A stretch of DNA of 64,000 bases from Spirodela intermedia. Taxonomy: Eukaryota; Streptophyta; Magnoliopsida; Alismatales; Araceae. Shown piece by piece: positions 46,751-58,708 of the stretch. The stretch spans positions 1,626,001-1,690,000 of the forward strand of contig LR746279.1 of NCBI GenBank assembly GCA_902729315.2, in the 5' to 3' direction. Numbering within the stretch: the stretch's first letter is position 1; every line of letters starts with the position of its first letter. Both the position numbers and the translations under genes were made by a program. The notes under the pieces were generated by a model, which worked only from the letters and a program-made list of their open reading frames with translations, had not been told where the DNA came from and did not search any database.

Positions 46751-48127
46751 TTCGGTTTGAAAAAAGGATGAAAGGAAGGAAAAATAGGCCTTTGGCAATA
46801 AGGAAAAGAGAGAAATAATAATGAAAAATTAGGCTCTTTGACCGTTGGAGTACAGAAAAATTAGAGGTAATGGTAATTATTAGGCTTTAGAACAACATCC
46901 TGAGTCATTATCAATGGGGTTTTCAAGGTAAAAGTTCAATGCCATATTATTTTATGAAAGTTTTGATTGAAGGTTTTTTATATAGCATCCTTTCAAGAAG
47001 ATGGGAAGAGGGTGACTCTTAAATACTCTAATTTTCTTTTGTCTTTGAATCTTTGAGGTGGATGTAGAATCCAAAGAACATAGAAGATATTTCACACACG
47101 ATTTTATGGTGATTATGTCACTTGACCTACTACTCCACTTTCAACTATTGCATATCTTCTTGCATCATTCAGTTCTATTAAATTTTTAGTGAGATATGAT
47201 TAATTACATACTTCAATTAATTTTTATCAATTCTAGAGGAGCCTTGAATACTTATGCCCTCCAAAGACAATGAACAAGTTATGTTCTTGGCATTCAACTT
47301 CTAAGATTTTGGAGGCTTGAATCTTTGGATTTCTTGTTAAGGAAGCTTTGTCATGGAGGATACTTTAAAGGGTTTGAGTAATTCTTTCATGAATTAAGTG
47401 CTCAAAGACACATTAATTGTGCTTGGACTCCTTGGATGAATGTGGTGGGCTTGATACGTTTTTCAATATTTTTTTCTTCTTCTTTCGCTCTCACATTCAA
47501 GTGAGCGGAGGTGTTGTTATTTATAAAGAACTTATTAAGCCGGCTTTTATGGTGGAGACGTAATGGGCTGCCCAATGGTCACATTCAACCATTGCCAACG
47601 CCTGAAATTCAAACTTCATAAATACTTATTAATATTCCTTTAATTTCGATGTTACATTTGTTGTTGGACTGCATTCATCTTTAAATTATCTTTTCTATGT
47701 CTTGTCACGTGCTTATGTCTTGGCAATCAATTTTCATCTAACATCATTTTACTCATTAAAAACATAAAATATTGATTTTTTGCAATTAATTGAACTTATG
47801 AAATTGACTAATATCATAAAATTCAGAAGAAATAAAACCTATCAATTTTTATGTGCCATTTGTTTTAACTAACTGTGTTACACTTTCTAGTGAGTACTTA
47901 CATAACTATATTTATCACACTATTTTTCTTCAAAAATGATTTTACCCATTTTGAACATAAATATTGATAGTGTTACCTTTAAATGAATTTCTCTTAATAT
48001 TCAGAGCATCGTCAGTAATTTATCAATCATTAGTGATATGAGCCCAGAATTTTACTATTATGGAATTACTAAATTACTTTTCTTTGCATATTATCATCAT
48101 CAAAACAAGTTAAGCACTTAGTAATAG
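46751..48127. other. AT-rich spacer with a dispersed repeat
   Basis: No gene is supported. About 46900-47230 resembles 61195-61500 (see that entry); both lie just downstream of an NLR relic. The rest shows nothing. Confidence 0.55.
46900..47230. repeat. Dispersed repeat, copy 1, after an NLR relic
   Basis: Matches 61195-61500 in the same orientation: CCATATT.TTT, GGAAAGCTTTGATTGAGG (A-for-C variants), GAAGAGGGTG, AAGATATTTCACAC and ATTTTATGGTGATTATGTCACTTGACCTA-type blocks. It may be part of the duplicated NLR unit or a retroelement piece. Confidence 0.65.
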
Positions 48128-49151
48128 GTTCAACGTGATAAGAAAAGTTTGACAAAAGAGAGTCTTTTTCATCTATGGTTCCTTTCTCATTGGAGATATC
48201 ATCTCTCTCTTTTCATCAAGTTGTGGGTATGAGGATGAAGACAAGTCAAACCTTTGTGAGCTAGATTGTTTGACTTTGAATAATTTAGTCGTATAGCATG
48301 GCACTTACTAGAAAAAAAATAAATGTACCAATGAGCCAAGGAATAGAACATTCAAAACTAGAAACAAAACCCCACTTCTTTGTTGATCTTAGATATATAT
48401 GTTGTAGAGTAATTGGTACATGGTATATGACTACTAGGAATCAGTTTGGCAAACATAAAATATTAATCTTTTTTTACTTTATGATATCATCAATGCTCCT
48501 TATCCTCAACACTTTAGAATCTTCTCTTTCATTTGACATTGATACATAAATTGTCTCAAGCTCTAAATATCAATGTTCCTTCTCCCCATTGAATATAATT
48601 CTTCAGAACCCGTTTAATCAAGAATCTAGGAAAAGACCACTTTAGAAATTTCTTACTCAATAGGTTTGTGTTGTCAAAGGCCACTACCATTAAAATATTT
48701 GGTTTATGGCGAAATTGATGATTGCTAAGAAATTGTACAAGAAATCATCTCGTCTCTGACGTTATGGACATTTTGTCAACTGCATAAAGTTTTTTGGTAA
48801 GCTGCCATTCAATCTAGCTTTGAGGTTTTTGGCGGCCTTCTATTCTTTGCAAGAGAAGTCAACAGATGATCATGAAATGATATAGATGCAAACGCGTATG
48901 CACATAGTGCTCCTACCTTGGACGACAAGGTATTTGTGGCATCCACAAGCAAGTGCAATATAATGGAGTAGTAGTACATCTATGACTGATTGGAGGGTGA
49001 GAAAATCATAGCATGAGTGCCTCAAGATCAGCTTGAAGCTGCCTTCCTGAGCTTTCCCCACAAGTAGCCTTACTTGATGGAGAAGAAAAGGCAAACCTTG
49101 GAGAGAGAAAGAAGTAGAAAAATGATAGGCCACCTGATTTGACCCGATTTG
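48128..49151 (-). pseudogene. Partial GrpE duplicate, interrupted by a copia element
   Basis: This decayed copy matches 41,930-43,120 in order and orientation. It holds part of GrpE exon 2 (48128-48305), intron 1 (landmarks CCCCACTTCTTTGTTGATCT, ATCAATGCTCCTTATCCTC and TTCCTTCTCCCCA) and exon 1 (about 48915-49075, starting CTACCTTGGACGACAAGG where GrpE has its exon 1 donor). The equivalent upstream part resumes at 54020-54420 after the retrotransposon. The 3' part of GrpE exon 2 and exons 3-5 are absent. Base changes are mostly GC to AT, and the frame is lost. Confidence 0.85.
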
Positions 49152-49456
49152 TGTTAGTATTTAATGCAAAAAGAAGACATTGTTTCATCCTTATTATGTG
49201 GATTTTTCTTTTAGTTGGCTTTAGTTTATGTCTTTAGTGGGCCAAAAAGAGGGCTGGCCCACATGAGGTAGTTAGTTAAGTATTATAAATACTCTCTCTC
49301 TCTCTCCTATTGAATATAAGTTATGAAGTTTCATGTTTTCTAGGGTTTTGGTGTGTAAAAAATCAATTTTCTTTTCTTTTCCTCCTATCATTTTTCTTTT
49401 CTTTCCACAAAATCAATACATCCACTCCAAGTTTTCCTCTCATTATTTTTCCTTCA
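49152..49456 (+). repeat. Left LTR of the copia element
   Basis: Starts TGTTAGTATTTAATGC and ends CCTTCA. It contains a TATAAATA at about 49287 and a CT run. The right LTR matches along its length, with deletions. Confidence 0.85.
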
Positions 49457-49458
49457 AG

Positions 49459-49474
49459 TGGTATTAAAACCAGG
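49459..49474 (+). other. Copia primer-binding site
   Basis: TGGTATTAAAACCAGG, two bases after the left LTR, differs slightly from TGGTATCAGAGCCAGG, the sequence complementary to plant initiator Met-tRNA used by most copia elements. Confidence 0.8.
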
Positions 49475-52400
49475 TTTGTGGATTGGGCATTAGTCTTCCA
49501 TGGAGAGTGCAGCAACATTCAATGATAAAAATTCGAGATTGGTGAATTTTTTTGAGGGTTACAAAAATTTCTTACTATACAAAAGAATCTAAAATTGCAA
49601 ATCAAAAGTTTATGTGAAAAGGTATTGCCATTGACTATGAGATTGGTCAATGGTAACCCCCTCAACCTCTCACAACCTCTTGTTCCACTTTTCAATGAAG
49701 AGAAGTATGATTTTTTTAACATTAAAATGAAGACATTTTTTATTTCATAAGATTTATGAGAGTTGGTTGAGAATGAGAATAAGGAATGAGAAAGTTCTAA
49801 ATAGGACAATAAATATTTTCAGAAATAAGATGTTAAGACATTATTAGTTTTACAACAATCAGTTTTAGAAATAATCTTTTCATGTATTGTTAATACCATG
49901 GGTTCTTTTGAAGCATGGAAAATCTTAAAAGATAAATTTCATAGAAATAAAAAAGTTATGGATGTGAAACTTCAAACCTTTCATAGAGAGTTTGAAATAT
50001 TTTCATAAAATCTGATGAATAAGTGCATGATTTCTTTTCTAAAATATATGTTTTTATAAATCAGATTAGAATATTTAAAGAAGATATTTCAGAAAGTAGA
50101 ATTACATAATTTTACCTTTTTAAACTTGATCATATTGTTGCTATTATTGAACAATCTAAAGATTTATTTGTTTATATGTAAAATGAATTAATTAGAGCAC
50201 CATTAGCACATGAAGAACAAATAAATAGTCCAACAGAAAAATCATTTGAACAAGTATTTCAAACTGAGGCTGAAATTTCAAAAAGGAGAAAAATAGTGAA
50301 GGTATATATAATTAACAAGGCCATAAAATTAGAGACCGAGGAAGAGTAAATGGTAGATCACATTATGAGCAACAAAATAAATGATGCTAGAAATCAACAA
50401 AATCAGAAACCAAATTATAAAATTATGTAATGTCATTTTTGTAAGAATATGGTCATATTAAAATATATTATTAGGACAAAGTAAAACAACAAGAAAATAC
50501 ATTTTGCAAGGAGATGGTCATATGAAAGCAAATTGTTGGAACAATAAAAAAGAACAAGTTAATATTGTTGAAGAAAATGATCAAAATAAGTTATTTATCA
50601 CTTATGCATCTTCAACTTAAGTAAATCAAATATATGATTTATTGATAGTGGTTACAATAATCATATGACAAGTGAAAGAAATTTATTTCAGAACAGGAGA
50701 GAAGGAAGTTCTAAACCAATGTGTAATTGTAAGAAGTATGGTCATATTGAAGCAAATTATTGGGACAAGAGAACAAGATAATATTATTGAGGAAAATGAT
50801 CAAAATAAGTTATTTATCACTTATGCATCTTCAAACTCAAGTAAATCAAATATATAGTTTAATGATAGTGGTTGTAATAATCATATGAGAAGTGAAATAA
50901 ATTTATTTCAGAATATTGATACTTCTATGGTTTGTGATATTATTATTGGTGATGAAAATAGTGTGAGAATTGAAGGCATTGATACTATTACTGTTTATAC
51001 AAAATCAAGTATAAATACATTGATTCATGATATTTATTTTGTTCTAAAGTTAGCTCATAACTTGCTTAGTGTGGGCCAATCACTAGAATGTAGCTTTATT
51101 ATTTATTTTTGAAGATGATAGTGATTACTAAGATTGAAAAAAAAAAAAAAATTTCTTGATATTTTCAAGATTCATTGATTTTGACATGATTACAAAAGAG
51201 AGTGATTCCTTTTTACATTTTAATACATTAAAATTATTACAGCACAAACATATGATTTCAAGTTTAACTTTTATTTAAATAACAAAATATGTGAAGGATG
51301 TGTTTGTGGCATTCAACACTGACTATTTTTTTCAACAAAAAATCTTGGAGAGTAAGATTTTCTCTTGAGTTATTACATACTAATTTATGTGATCCAATGA
51401 GGACACCATCTTTGAATGGCAATCGATATTTCTTATTGATTATTGATGACTTTACACACATGAGGTCGGTGTATTTTATTTCTCATAAATCTGAAGTACT
51501 TGAGAAATTTATTTATTTTAAAATTTTTACTGAAAAATCAAGTGAACATTTTATTAAAACTCTTTGAATGGGTAAAGGGGGAGAGTTTACTTCTCATGAG
51601 TTTGAGTCATTTTGTAAGAAATATGGAATTAAAAGACAACTCATTTTTAGAAAAACTCCAAAGAAAAATGATATTGTTAAAAGAATATAACAATTATTGA
51701 ATTGGCTAGAAACATGCTTAGTGAGAAGCATCTTCTTAATAATTTTTGATCTGAAGTTGTTGCAACATTCATATTTTTTTTTGAATATTTCTCCTACAAA
51801 AGTAGTGATAAATATGACTCTTATGAAGCTTGGTATCATCAAAAACCTAATGTTAGCCATTTGAAAGTTTTTAGTTGTGTTTTCTATGCTTTAATTAACA
51901 CTGATGATCGTGATAGGATGGACAAAAAGAGTGAGAAATATATTTCTTTGTTATAGTGATAAAAGTAACGATTATTGTTTATATAATCCTACAACAAAGA
52001 AGTTAATAATTTGTTGTGATGTTATATTTGATGAATATACTTGTTGGAATTAGAATATAAATTCAATGCATTAAATATCTTTTTATGAACATGAGTAGGA
52101 AATTATGCAAATTAATCAAGATTCAATAGGTGAAGCTTCTACATCATCTATCTCACCTTGGAGACCTCCAAGTGATTTAAGTGGTCTAATGACTACAATG
52201 ATTCAAGTTTAGAATTGTCAAGTCCTCCAAATAGAATGAGATATTTGAGTGATATTTATGAATCTTATATTTTTGCTCTTATGATTGTAGAGTCAACGAA
52301 CTATGAGGAAGCACACGATAAAGATGAATGAGAGAAAATAATACAATAAAAAATTACAACAATTGAGAAGAATGACACAAGAGTTGATGGATTTATCACC

Positions 52401-53757
52401 AAAGACTATAACAATTAGAGTCAAGTGGGTTTAGAAGGTAAAGTATAAACTCAAAGGTAATATTGAAAAATTCTAAGCAAAATAAGTCGTGAAAGGATAT
52501 GGACATCAACAAAGTATTGATTATTTTGAAACTTTTTCTCTAGTAGTAAGACTTGAAACAATCTATATTATTTTGGCTTTGAAAATATAAATAAAATGAA
52601 AGGCATTTTAATTTAATATTAAATCAGTATTTTTAAATAATTATTTAAATGAAAATGTGTATGCTGAGTAACCACAAAGTTTTATCATTAAAAGAAGAGA
52701 GAACAAAGTTTATAAATTGAAGAAGGCACTTTATGGCCTTTAGCAAATGCTTAGAGCATGGTATAGTAGATGATCATATTTTCATAAGCATCATTTTCAT
52801 AGAAGTGGTAATGAGCCAATATTTTATATCAAGATTAAGATAAAGATATTTTTGTTATGTGTTTATGTTGATGATATTATATATATTAGATCATCTTTGT
52901 CACTAATTTCATATTTCAAGAATTGTATAATGGTTGAATTTGATATGATAGATTTCAGATTGCTTTATTATTTTATTGGACTTCAAATCATTCAAAAAAA
53001 TCATAGTATATTTATTTCACAAGAAAAATATGCATGTGACTTACTCAAGAAGTTTAATATGTTTCATTGCAAGACTTGTTCTACTCTTATGAATGATGAG
53101 ACTGCAAAAATGCAATAATATTTTTATAGAAGTATGGTTGATGGTTTGATATATTTGGCTCATACTCGACCAAATATATTATTTTCAGTTAGTATGATTT
53201 CAAGATTTATGTATTCATAATTAGTTAATCATCTTGGAGCAGTAAAGAGAATACTTTGATATATTTGTGGGACTACTAATTATGTTTCTGAATTTAATTT
53301 GTTTGGTTATTCATATAGTGATTGGAAAGGTTCTATTGATGGGAGAAAAAGACAAGTTATTTTATTTTCAGATTTAGTTCAAATTACAATCTCATGGGCT
53401 TTTAAAAAGTAAGAATCTACTGCATTATCATCTTTAGAAGTTGAATATGTTGCTGTTTCAATGGCCACACAGCAAGTAATACAGATATGGAGAATCTTAT
53501 ATGATGTCAATCTTTCACAATCAATACTTACAATGATTTATTGCAACAACTGTCAATTATTTCTATGACAAATAATTCAACTTTTCATGGACGAACAAAA
53601 TATATTGAAATACAACATCATTTTATCTGAGATTTAGTTGCTTCAAATAATATAGAGATGAATTTTTTTTCTCAACACTGGATCAAGTGGTTGATAGTTT
53701 TACAAAGTCACTAGGCTATTCTAAGTTTGTCAAGTTTAGAGAGTCTCTTGGTATGAG

Positions 53758-54019
53758 TGTTGGTATTTAATGCAAAAAGAAGACATTGTTTCGTCCTTAT
53801 TAAGCAGTTTTTTATCTTTTAGTGAACTTTAGTTTACCCACATGAGGTAATTAAGTATTATAAATACTCTCTCTCTCCTCACGAATGTAAGTTATGACGT
53901 TTCATGTTTTCTAAGGTTTTGGTGTGTGCAAAATCTATTTTCTTCTCTCTTCCTCCTATCATTTTTTCTACAAAATCAATATATTATCTCCAAGTTTCCC
54001 TCTCATTATTTTTCTTTCA
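53758..54019 (+). repeat. Right LTR of the copia element
   Basis: Starts TGTTGGTATTTAATGC and ends CTTTCA. It is shorter than the left LTR (262 against 305 bases) through several small deletions. The divergence shows an old insertion. Confidence 0.85.
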
Positions 54020-54420
54020 ATTTTCCTCCATAGGAGAAAGATGGAGAGATCATATTCGCATGATTTGGGATTCAGTTTCTTTAGGTGCCAAAAAATTTCC
54101 GACATTTTTGATAGGTTGAGAAAATTTCTATGGCTGTTTAAGATTTTTGATGACTGTCCTCGTAAATCTGAGAGGTCATAGACACCAGGAAGATTTGAGA
54201 GACATGGTTCCTCGTAAATCTGACCATAAAAGAGGCAAGAACACTTTGATCTGCATCAGATTATTGCTTTTGCCCATTGTGACATATCATCAGCTTGGAG
54301 CTTTAATAAACCCATGGTTTAAAATTAATTGTGCTATCTTAAAACTAATCTAGTAGGATGGGTGTATAGTCCATGTTACACAAGTGAATGCCCATGGAAA
54401 CATGCAATCTTGCAGAGTGT
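54020..54420 (-). pseudogene. Upstream part of the GrpE duplicate, after the copia insertion
   Basis: ATAGGAGAAAGATGGAGAGA near 54031 matches the GrpE upstream sequence at about 43125. 54,290-54,415 matches 43,430-43,555 (ATAAACCCATGGT, GAATGCCCATG and ATGCAATCTTGCA). The two pieces around the copia element therefore form one duplicated segment of about 1.4 kb. Confidence 0.8.
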
Positions 54421-54454
54421 GGGGGGGGAAGGGGGCGGGGGCAACGAGGATGCG

Positions 54455-55060
54455 GCCGCGAGGACGACTACCCAGAGAGCGTGGAAGGTCCCCCAGCCGC
54501 TCGGAGACATCGCCTTCCCTTTGTTCTCTTCGAGCAATCACCTTACCCTGAATCAACCAAAAAACCAGACCTTCGCCATTGAAATCGGTGGAAAACACAG
54601 CCGCTCTCGAACGAGTCATCCATCACAAGGAAGAGCTAATTAATACTTTCTAGCAGAAGATAATAGAAATCTCCGATTACAGAGAACGAGGGACTGATGA
54701 ATCATTCATTTACCTTCTTTCTCGTGGGGCTGAAGGTCACCCTGACATCGCTGCCGTCGGCCATCTCCCTCGCTATGACCGCCTTCTTCTACCTCTGTTG
54801 CGGCTGCTTCGGGTAGGCGCCCTTCGGCGACGAGACCCCGGGAACACCATGACTGGGTTCGGCTTCTACGAGCCCTACTAGGTCGTCAACTTCGCCAACG
54901 GCTGCATCATCCTGCACGTCGTCAGAGGTTACCAGGTCAACGCTGACCCATATTCAAAAAGTCAACCCATTATCCCCTCCAATCGTTATCAGCTCGATCT
55001 GGTCTTCAGCCAGCCGATCTTCGCGTTCGCGGCAGGCGGTTCCCCGGGATGGCCGTCTAC
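54455..55060 (+). pseudogene. Amino acid permease (AAP-type) pseudogene fragment
   Basis: The plus strand encodes WKVPQPLGDIAFPLFSSS (54482-54535, family WxxxQALGDIAFAYSYS), LNQPKNQTFA, then SLAMTAFFYLCCGCFG at about 54764-54811 followed by TAG and APFGDETPGN. After a frameshift it continues as MTGFGFYEPY, another TAG, and VVNFANGCIILHVVRGYQ. A possible intron follows, then FSQPIFAFA near 55007. Stops sit at conserved Tyr/Trp positions. Only the middle membrane helices of the AAP family are present. The DNA is GC-rich and seems recently derived compared with its AT-rich surroundings. Confidence 0.8.
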
Positions 55061-55203
55061 TTTTCCTTGGAGATGTAATAAGAGTCAAAGAATGAATGAT
55101 CTCTCTCTCTCTCTCTCTCTCGCTCTCTCTTCCCCGATGGATTTCTACCCTTTCTTTTCCTTACACCGAACTGCTCATCCCATGCCATTTTCATGGCAGG
55201 TAA

Positions 55204-55607
55204 CCGAGCTGTAGGACCTGTTCAGGTCAGTCGCATCAACCTCCCGCGGGAAGAGATCTCAACCGACATGAGATTTCAACTGTCTACTGACAATCGCCCG
55301 TTAGGCCTGGAGAAGGGCGACGCTGAAGGCAGCCCATTAAGGCTGGAAAGAGGCGACGAGGCACAGAAGCTGTCAGGCAGCAAGGGCGCAGGATGAAGAC
55401 CTTGCCGCTATAAGAATAGCCCCTCGCCACCCAGGGAAGGAGGAAGAATTATTCTGTACCCTTGTGGTTCCATCAAGTTATCCCTTCCGGCGTCTTGTCT
55501 GTTCTCTATCCTCAGCTCGTGTGTTCCTCTGTTAGCAGAGTTTTACATCTAGCACGGACCTTTCGTCACATCTCTCTCTCTCACTCTCACTCTCTTCGCT
55601 CCCGAGC
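55204..55607. mobile_element. Insertion of about 392 bp upstream of an NLR relic
   Basis: Comparison with the upstream parts of the related NLR copies shows extra DNA at 55210-55601 flanked by CCGAGC on both sides (55204-55209 and 55602-55607). It starts TGTAGG, contains CTATAAGAATAG and ends in CT-rich DNA. This looks like a solo LTR, but the far end lacks the usual CA, so the class is uncertain. Confidence 0.5.
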
Positions 55608-55625
55608 TCCATCAGTTTGCAGGCA

Positions 55626-56800
55626 ATGGCTAATCCAGTCATCAGTTTGATTCTGAAGAAGCTCGACGAGCTGCTCTCCCAGGAAATCAACCTGCAAGCC
55701 CAAGTCAAGCCACAATTCGAATCCCTGCAGAGCAAGCTCAGGTTCATAAACGGATCTCTCGCAGATTTTGACAGGAACAGAGTTCAAGTTCCACCTATGG
55801 TTCACGAACTGGTCCAGCAGCTGATAGAAGCGGCCTTCAAAGCTGAGGACATCTTCGACAGTTTTTATCTCTCGATCGACCAGTTCTTCGTCTGTGTGGG
55901 CGAAACCTCTGTCCGTCGCGATCTAGGCACCCGCATCGAAAGTACCAGGAAGAAAATCCACGAGATTTACGACCAGGATGACTCGTTCCTCTGGGGTGCG
56001 AGCCACGTCTGAACTGCATAAGGCTTCGCTGTCCAACGGGCTGAGCGTCGTGGGATTTCCAGAGGCCGAGCGATCCATTGAAGTCAATCCCGCAGTCATA
56101 TCCGTGCTGGGAATGGGAGGGAAGACAACCATCGTATTCTAGACTGCGTCCAGGGGGAGGGGATGGAGGAGATCAGGAATTTGAAAGGCATGCAGCTGGC
56201 GGGGAAGCTCAGAGCCCGCTGGTTATCGACGATATATGGAAGGAGGGGGCCTGGGATCTCATAAACTCCGCCATGACGGCCTCCCCGGGGAGCAGAGTAA
56301 TCCTCACCACCCGCATTGAGGATGTCGCCACGCAGGGAGAAGTTCACAGACTTTCCTTTATGAGCCAGGAGGAGAGCTCGGAATTGTTCTGCGCGAAGGT
56401 GTGTCCCAGCGGCGAGCGGTGTCCCCCAGAGTTGGAGGAGGTGGGGAAGGAGATGGTGAGAAGATGCCGCGGCATGCCTCTGGCGGTCCTCGTTCTCGGT
56501 GGCCTACTGATCAAAAGGAAGACGAGGGTGTCCAAGTGGGAGGTCCTCTGCGGGCGTCTTACCCAGGAACTGAGCGCAGAAAGGAACGTGATGATCTAGA
56601 ACATAATAGGTTTGAGCTATTACGATCTGAGCAACGACCTGAAGATATGCTTCCTGTCAATGGGGCTCTTCCCTGAGGACATGAAGATCGACGCCACCAA
56701 GCTGGTCTAACAGTGGGTTGCAGAGGGATTCATCGAGCAGGCAGGGGAGGGGGCCTCAGCTTGGAAGAAACTGCGTAACAGCACCTCGAGGAGCTCGCAA
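55626..56800 (+). pseudogene. CC-NB-ARC NLR pseudogene
   Basis: The frame starts at ATG 55626 just after a TTTGCAG acceptor-like site that all copies share. Residues 1-85 are an Rx-type coiled coil (LRFINGSLADFD, AAFKAEDIFDSFYLS). A frameshift near 56008 leads to VVGFPEAERSI, then a P-loop shortened to GMGGKTT. After a deletion that removes the rest of the NB start, the frame continues with VIDDIW (56221-56238), GSRVILTTR, ELFCAKVCPSG and GMPLAVLVLGG. A TAG at about 56597 and a TAA at about 56708 cut the ARC2 region; WVAEGFIEQAG is the last recognisable piece. No LRR follows. Confidence 0.9.
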
Positions 56801-58200
56801 ATAGGATAAACGGTGCAGAAAACACATACGCTAGAAGGAATAGACGGCGGATAAAACCAAGTCTCCTTGTGTTCCGCACATCTTCTCGTATTCTGAAAAC
56901 CTGCTCGTTTCATGTGCGTTACCTTCTCGTATTCTGAACAAACTAATAATAAACAAAATTCTTCAGCTTCCGGCTGGATACGTTGGCGTCGAGATCTCCG
57001 AGGGCCTTCTGGGCCCAAAATTTCTCTGGGCGAGCTTAAGTCCTCTAGTGGCTCGGCTGAGTCCAGGTTGGGCCCCCATCCTGCCTCAGATTACATGGGG
57101 CGGGTCCGCAGATTCAGGAAAAATCTATGTGGGCCAGAGCTTCCGAGAGAGAGAGAGAGAGACCTGAGGAATAGAGCGAAGAAACATATTCGAAACCTCG
57201 CAGACCCACGGAGAGGAGTGGACTCTTCGAGGGCAACATCAGTGACGGGCGGCCGATCAGAGAAATGCTGGGAAGTAGAGAAGGCTGGGAGCAGAGCGGG
57301 AACCTCGTATCAGGGGTATAATGGTCATTCTACCATTATAGACGTGGGCCCGCAAGGAACTTTGCAGGTCCGATTCGATTGCTCTGCAAGACCCTCACTC
57401 CAAGTGTCAGACGCAAAGCTTTTCGGTTCCGGCTCGTGAAGCGGATCTCCAGACGGATCGGGCAACGGTTCCCAAACGTCCTTGGAGTAAGGCCGTTGCA
57501 AAACGAGGATGTAGCGGGTTTCTGGGTCGATCCGCCGGTTCGCCCGAACCGACGCCCGATCTGCATCTCCACTGAGAACCGTTGTTGATCCGTCGCGGAT
57601 CCGCTCCACCAACCCGGAATCGAAAATCTTCGGGTGTGACAAAAGCACACAGCGCGAGATACCGGGGAAGCCGACGAATTCTTCCGCTCCGATGGATTGA
57701 CTTTTGATTGTCAACGCGTTGTTCTCTGGCTCAAGGGGTGACTTTTCAGATCCCCGGGGGAGGAATGACAGGCGGCCGGAAAACTCAATACGCATCTGAA
57801 ATCATTAAATTTGATGCGTGTAAAATAATATATAAAATGATCTATTTTTTTCTATTAGGGTCAACGCATTATTCTCGATGACCTTCCACCGTATCTTACT
57901 TACTGCAGTGAGGCGGACGGCGGCGGTAACGGAAGCGAAGCAAGGAACATGGTGCGCAACATGGGGGAAGCGGACATTCTTCCGCTCCGATGCATTGACT
58001 TTCGATCACCAACGTGTTGTTCTCTGCCTCAATGGATGGCTTTTCAGATCCCGGGGAAAGCATGGCAACCTGTTGTTCTCTGCCTCAAGGGATGACAGGC
58101 CGCCGGAAAACTCTGAAATCATTAAATTGATGCATATAAAATAATATATAAAATGATATAATTTTGAAGGTCAACGCGTTGATTTTATTCGAACAATGCG
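56801..58200. other. Unrecognised DNA with one GC-rich minus-strand ORF
   Basis: No gene is recognised. The longest open frame is 57795-57325 on the minus strand (156 residues, start codon ATG, Arg/Asp/Pro-rich, with no domain I know). It overlaps a tandem duplication whose second copy does not keep the frame, so I doubt it is coding. Confidence 0.4.
57664..58175. repeat. Two-copy 300-bp tandem duplication
   Basis: Units start at 57664 and 57964. Shared blocks: GGGGAAGC.GAC, TTCTTCCGCTCCGATG, GTTGTTCTCTG, TTTTCAGATCCC, GACAGGC.GCCGGAAAACTC, GAAATCATTAAA and AAAATAATATATAAAATGAT. The second copy has a short internal reiteration near 58070. Confidence 0.9.
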
Positions 58201-58399
58201 ATGTTCCATGGGTCATGGCACGGCGATTCTCTCCCTTCCTTAAATCCGCCATCCGCGAAGAGAGGCAGAGAGAGAGGGACTGCTGTAGAAATCAGAAGCC
58301 CTCTCGATCAGAAACCATCTCGATCAGTTCCAGATGAGGACTTCAGCTGTGAATCTGAAGCCCTCTCGATCCTCTCTGCAATAGAACCTGGTTCGGCCT

Positions 58400-58564
58400 C
58401 CTCTCTCTCTCTCTCGCTCTCGCTTCCTCTCTCTCAATCTCTTTCTCTCTCTCTCGCTCTCGCTTCCTCTCTCTCTCTCTCTCTCACTCTCTTTCTCTCT
58501 CTCTCGCTCTCTCTCTCGCTTCCTCTCTCTCTCACTCTCTTTCTCTCTCTCTCGCTCTCGCTTC

Positions 58565-58596
<32 letters not shown>

Positions 58597-58613
58597 GCTC
58601 TCGCTCTCGCTTC

Positions 58614-58656
<43 letters not shown>

Positions 58657-58708
58657 GCTCTCGCTCTCGCTTCCTCTCTCTCTCTCTCTCTCTCGCTTTC
58701 GCTCTCGC

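Larger units (their letters stand above)
49152..54019 (+). mobile_element. Old, nearly full-length Ty1/copia retrotransposon
   Basis: The element has two related LTRs (49152-49456 and 53758-54019), a primer-binding site matching initiator Met-tRNA type (49459 on) and decayed gag-pol in copia order. Gag shows EKYDFFNIKMKTFFIS near 49710. CCHC zinc knuckles lie near 50430, 50500 and 50716. The protease box DSGCNNHM is at about 50866 with an extra copy near 50643. Integrase shows LLHTNLCDPMRTPSLNGNRYFLLIIDDFT (51367-51453, two joined blocks). Reverse transcriptase shows VKWV.KVKYKLKG near 52425 and VYVDDI at 52861-52880. RNase H ends near 53640. Many stops and shifts make it inactive. The flanks ATTTG and ATTTT are a probable decayed 5-bp target duplication. 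Confidence 0.9.

Noticed and set aside
55193-55396. 67-residue ORF before the 55.6-kb NLR
   Set aside because: It lies across the junction of the 392-bp insertion and therefore cannot be an ancestral exon.
57325-57795. 156-residue minus-strand ORF
   Set aside because: No recognisable domain, and the tandem copy of the underlying DNA does not keep the frame; GC-rich DNA gives such ORFs by chance.
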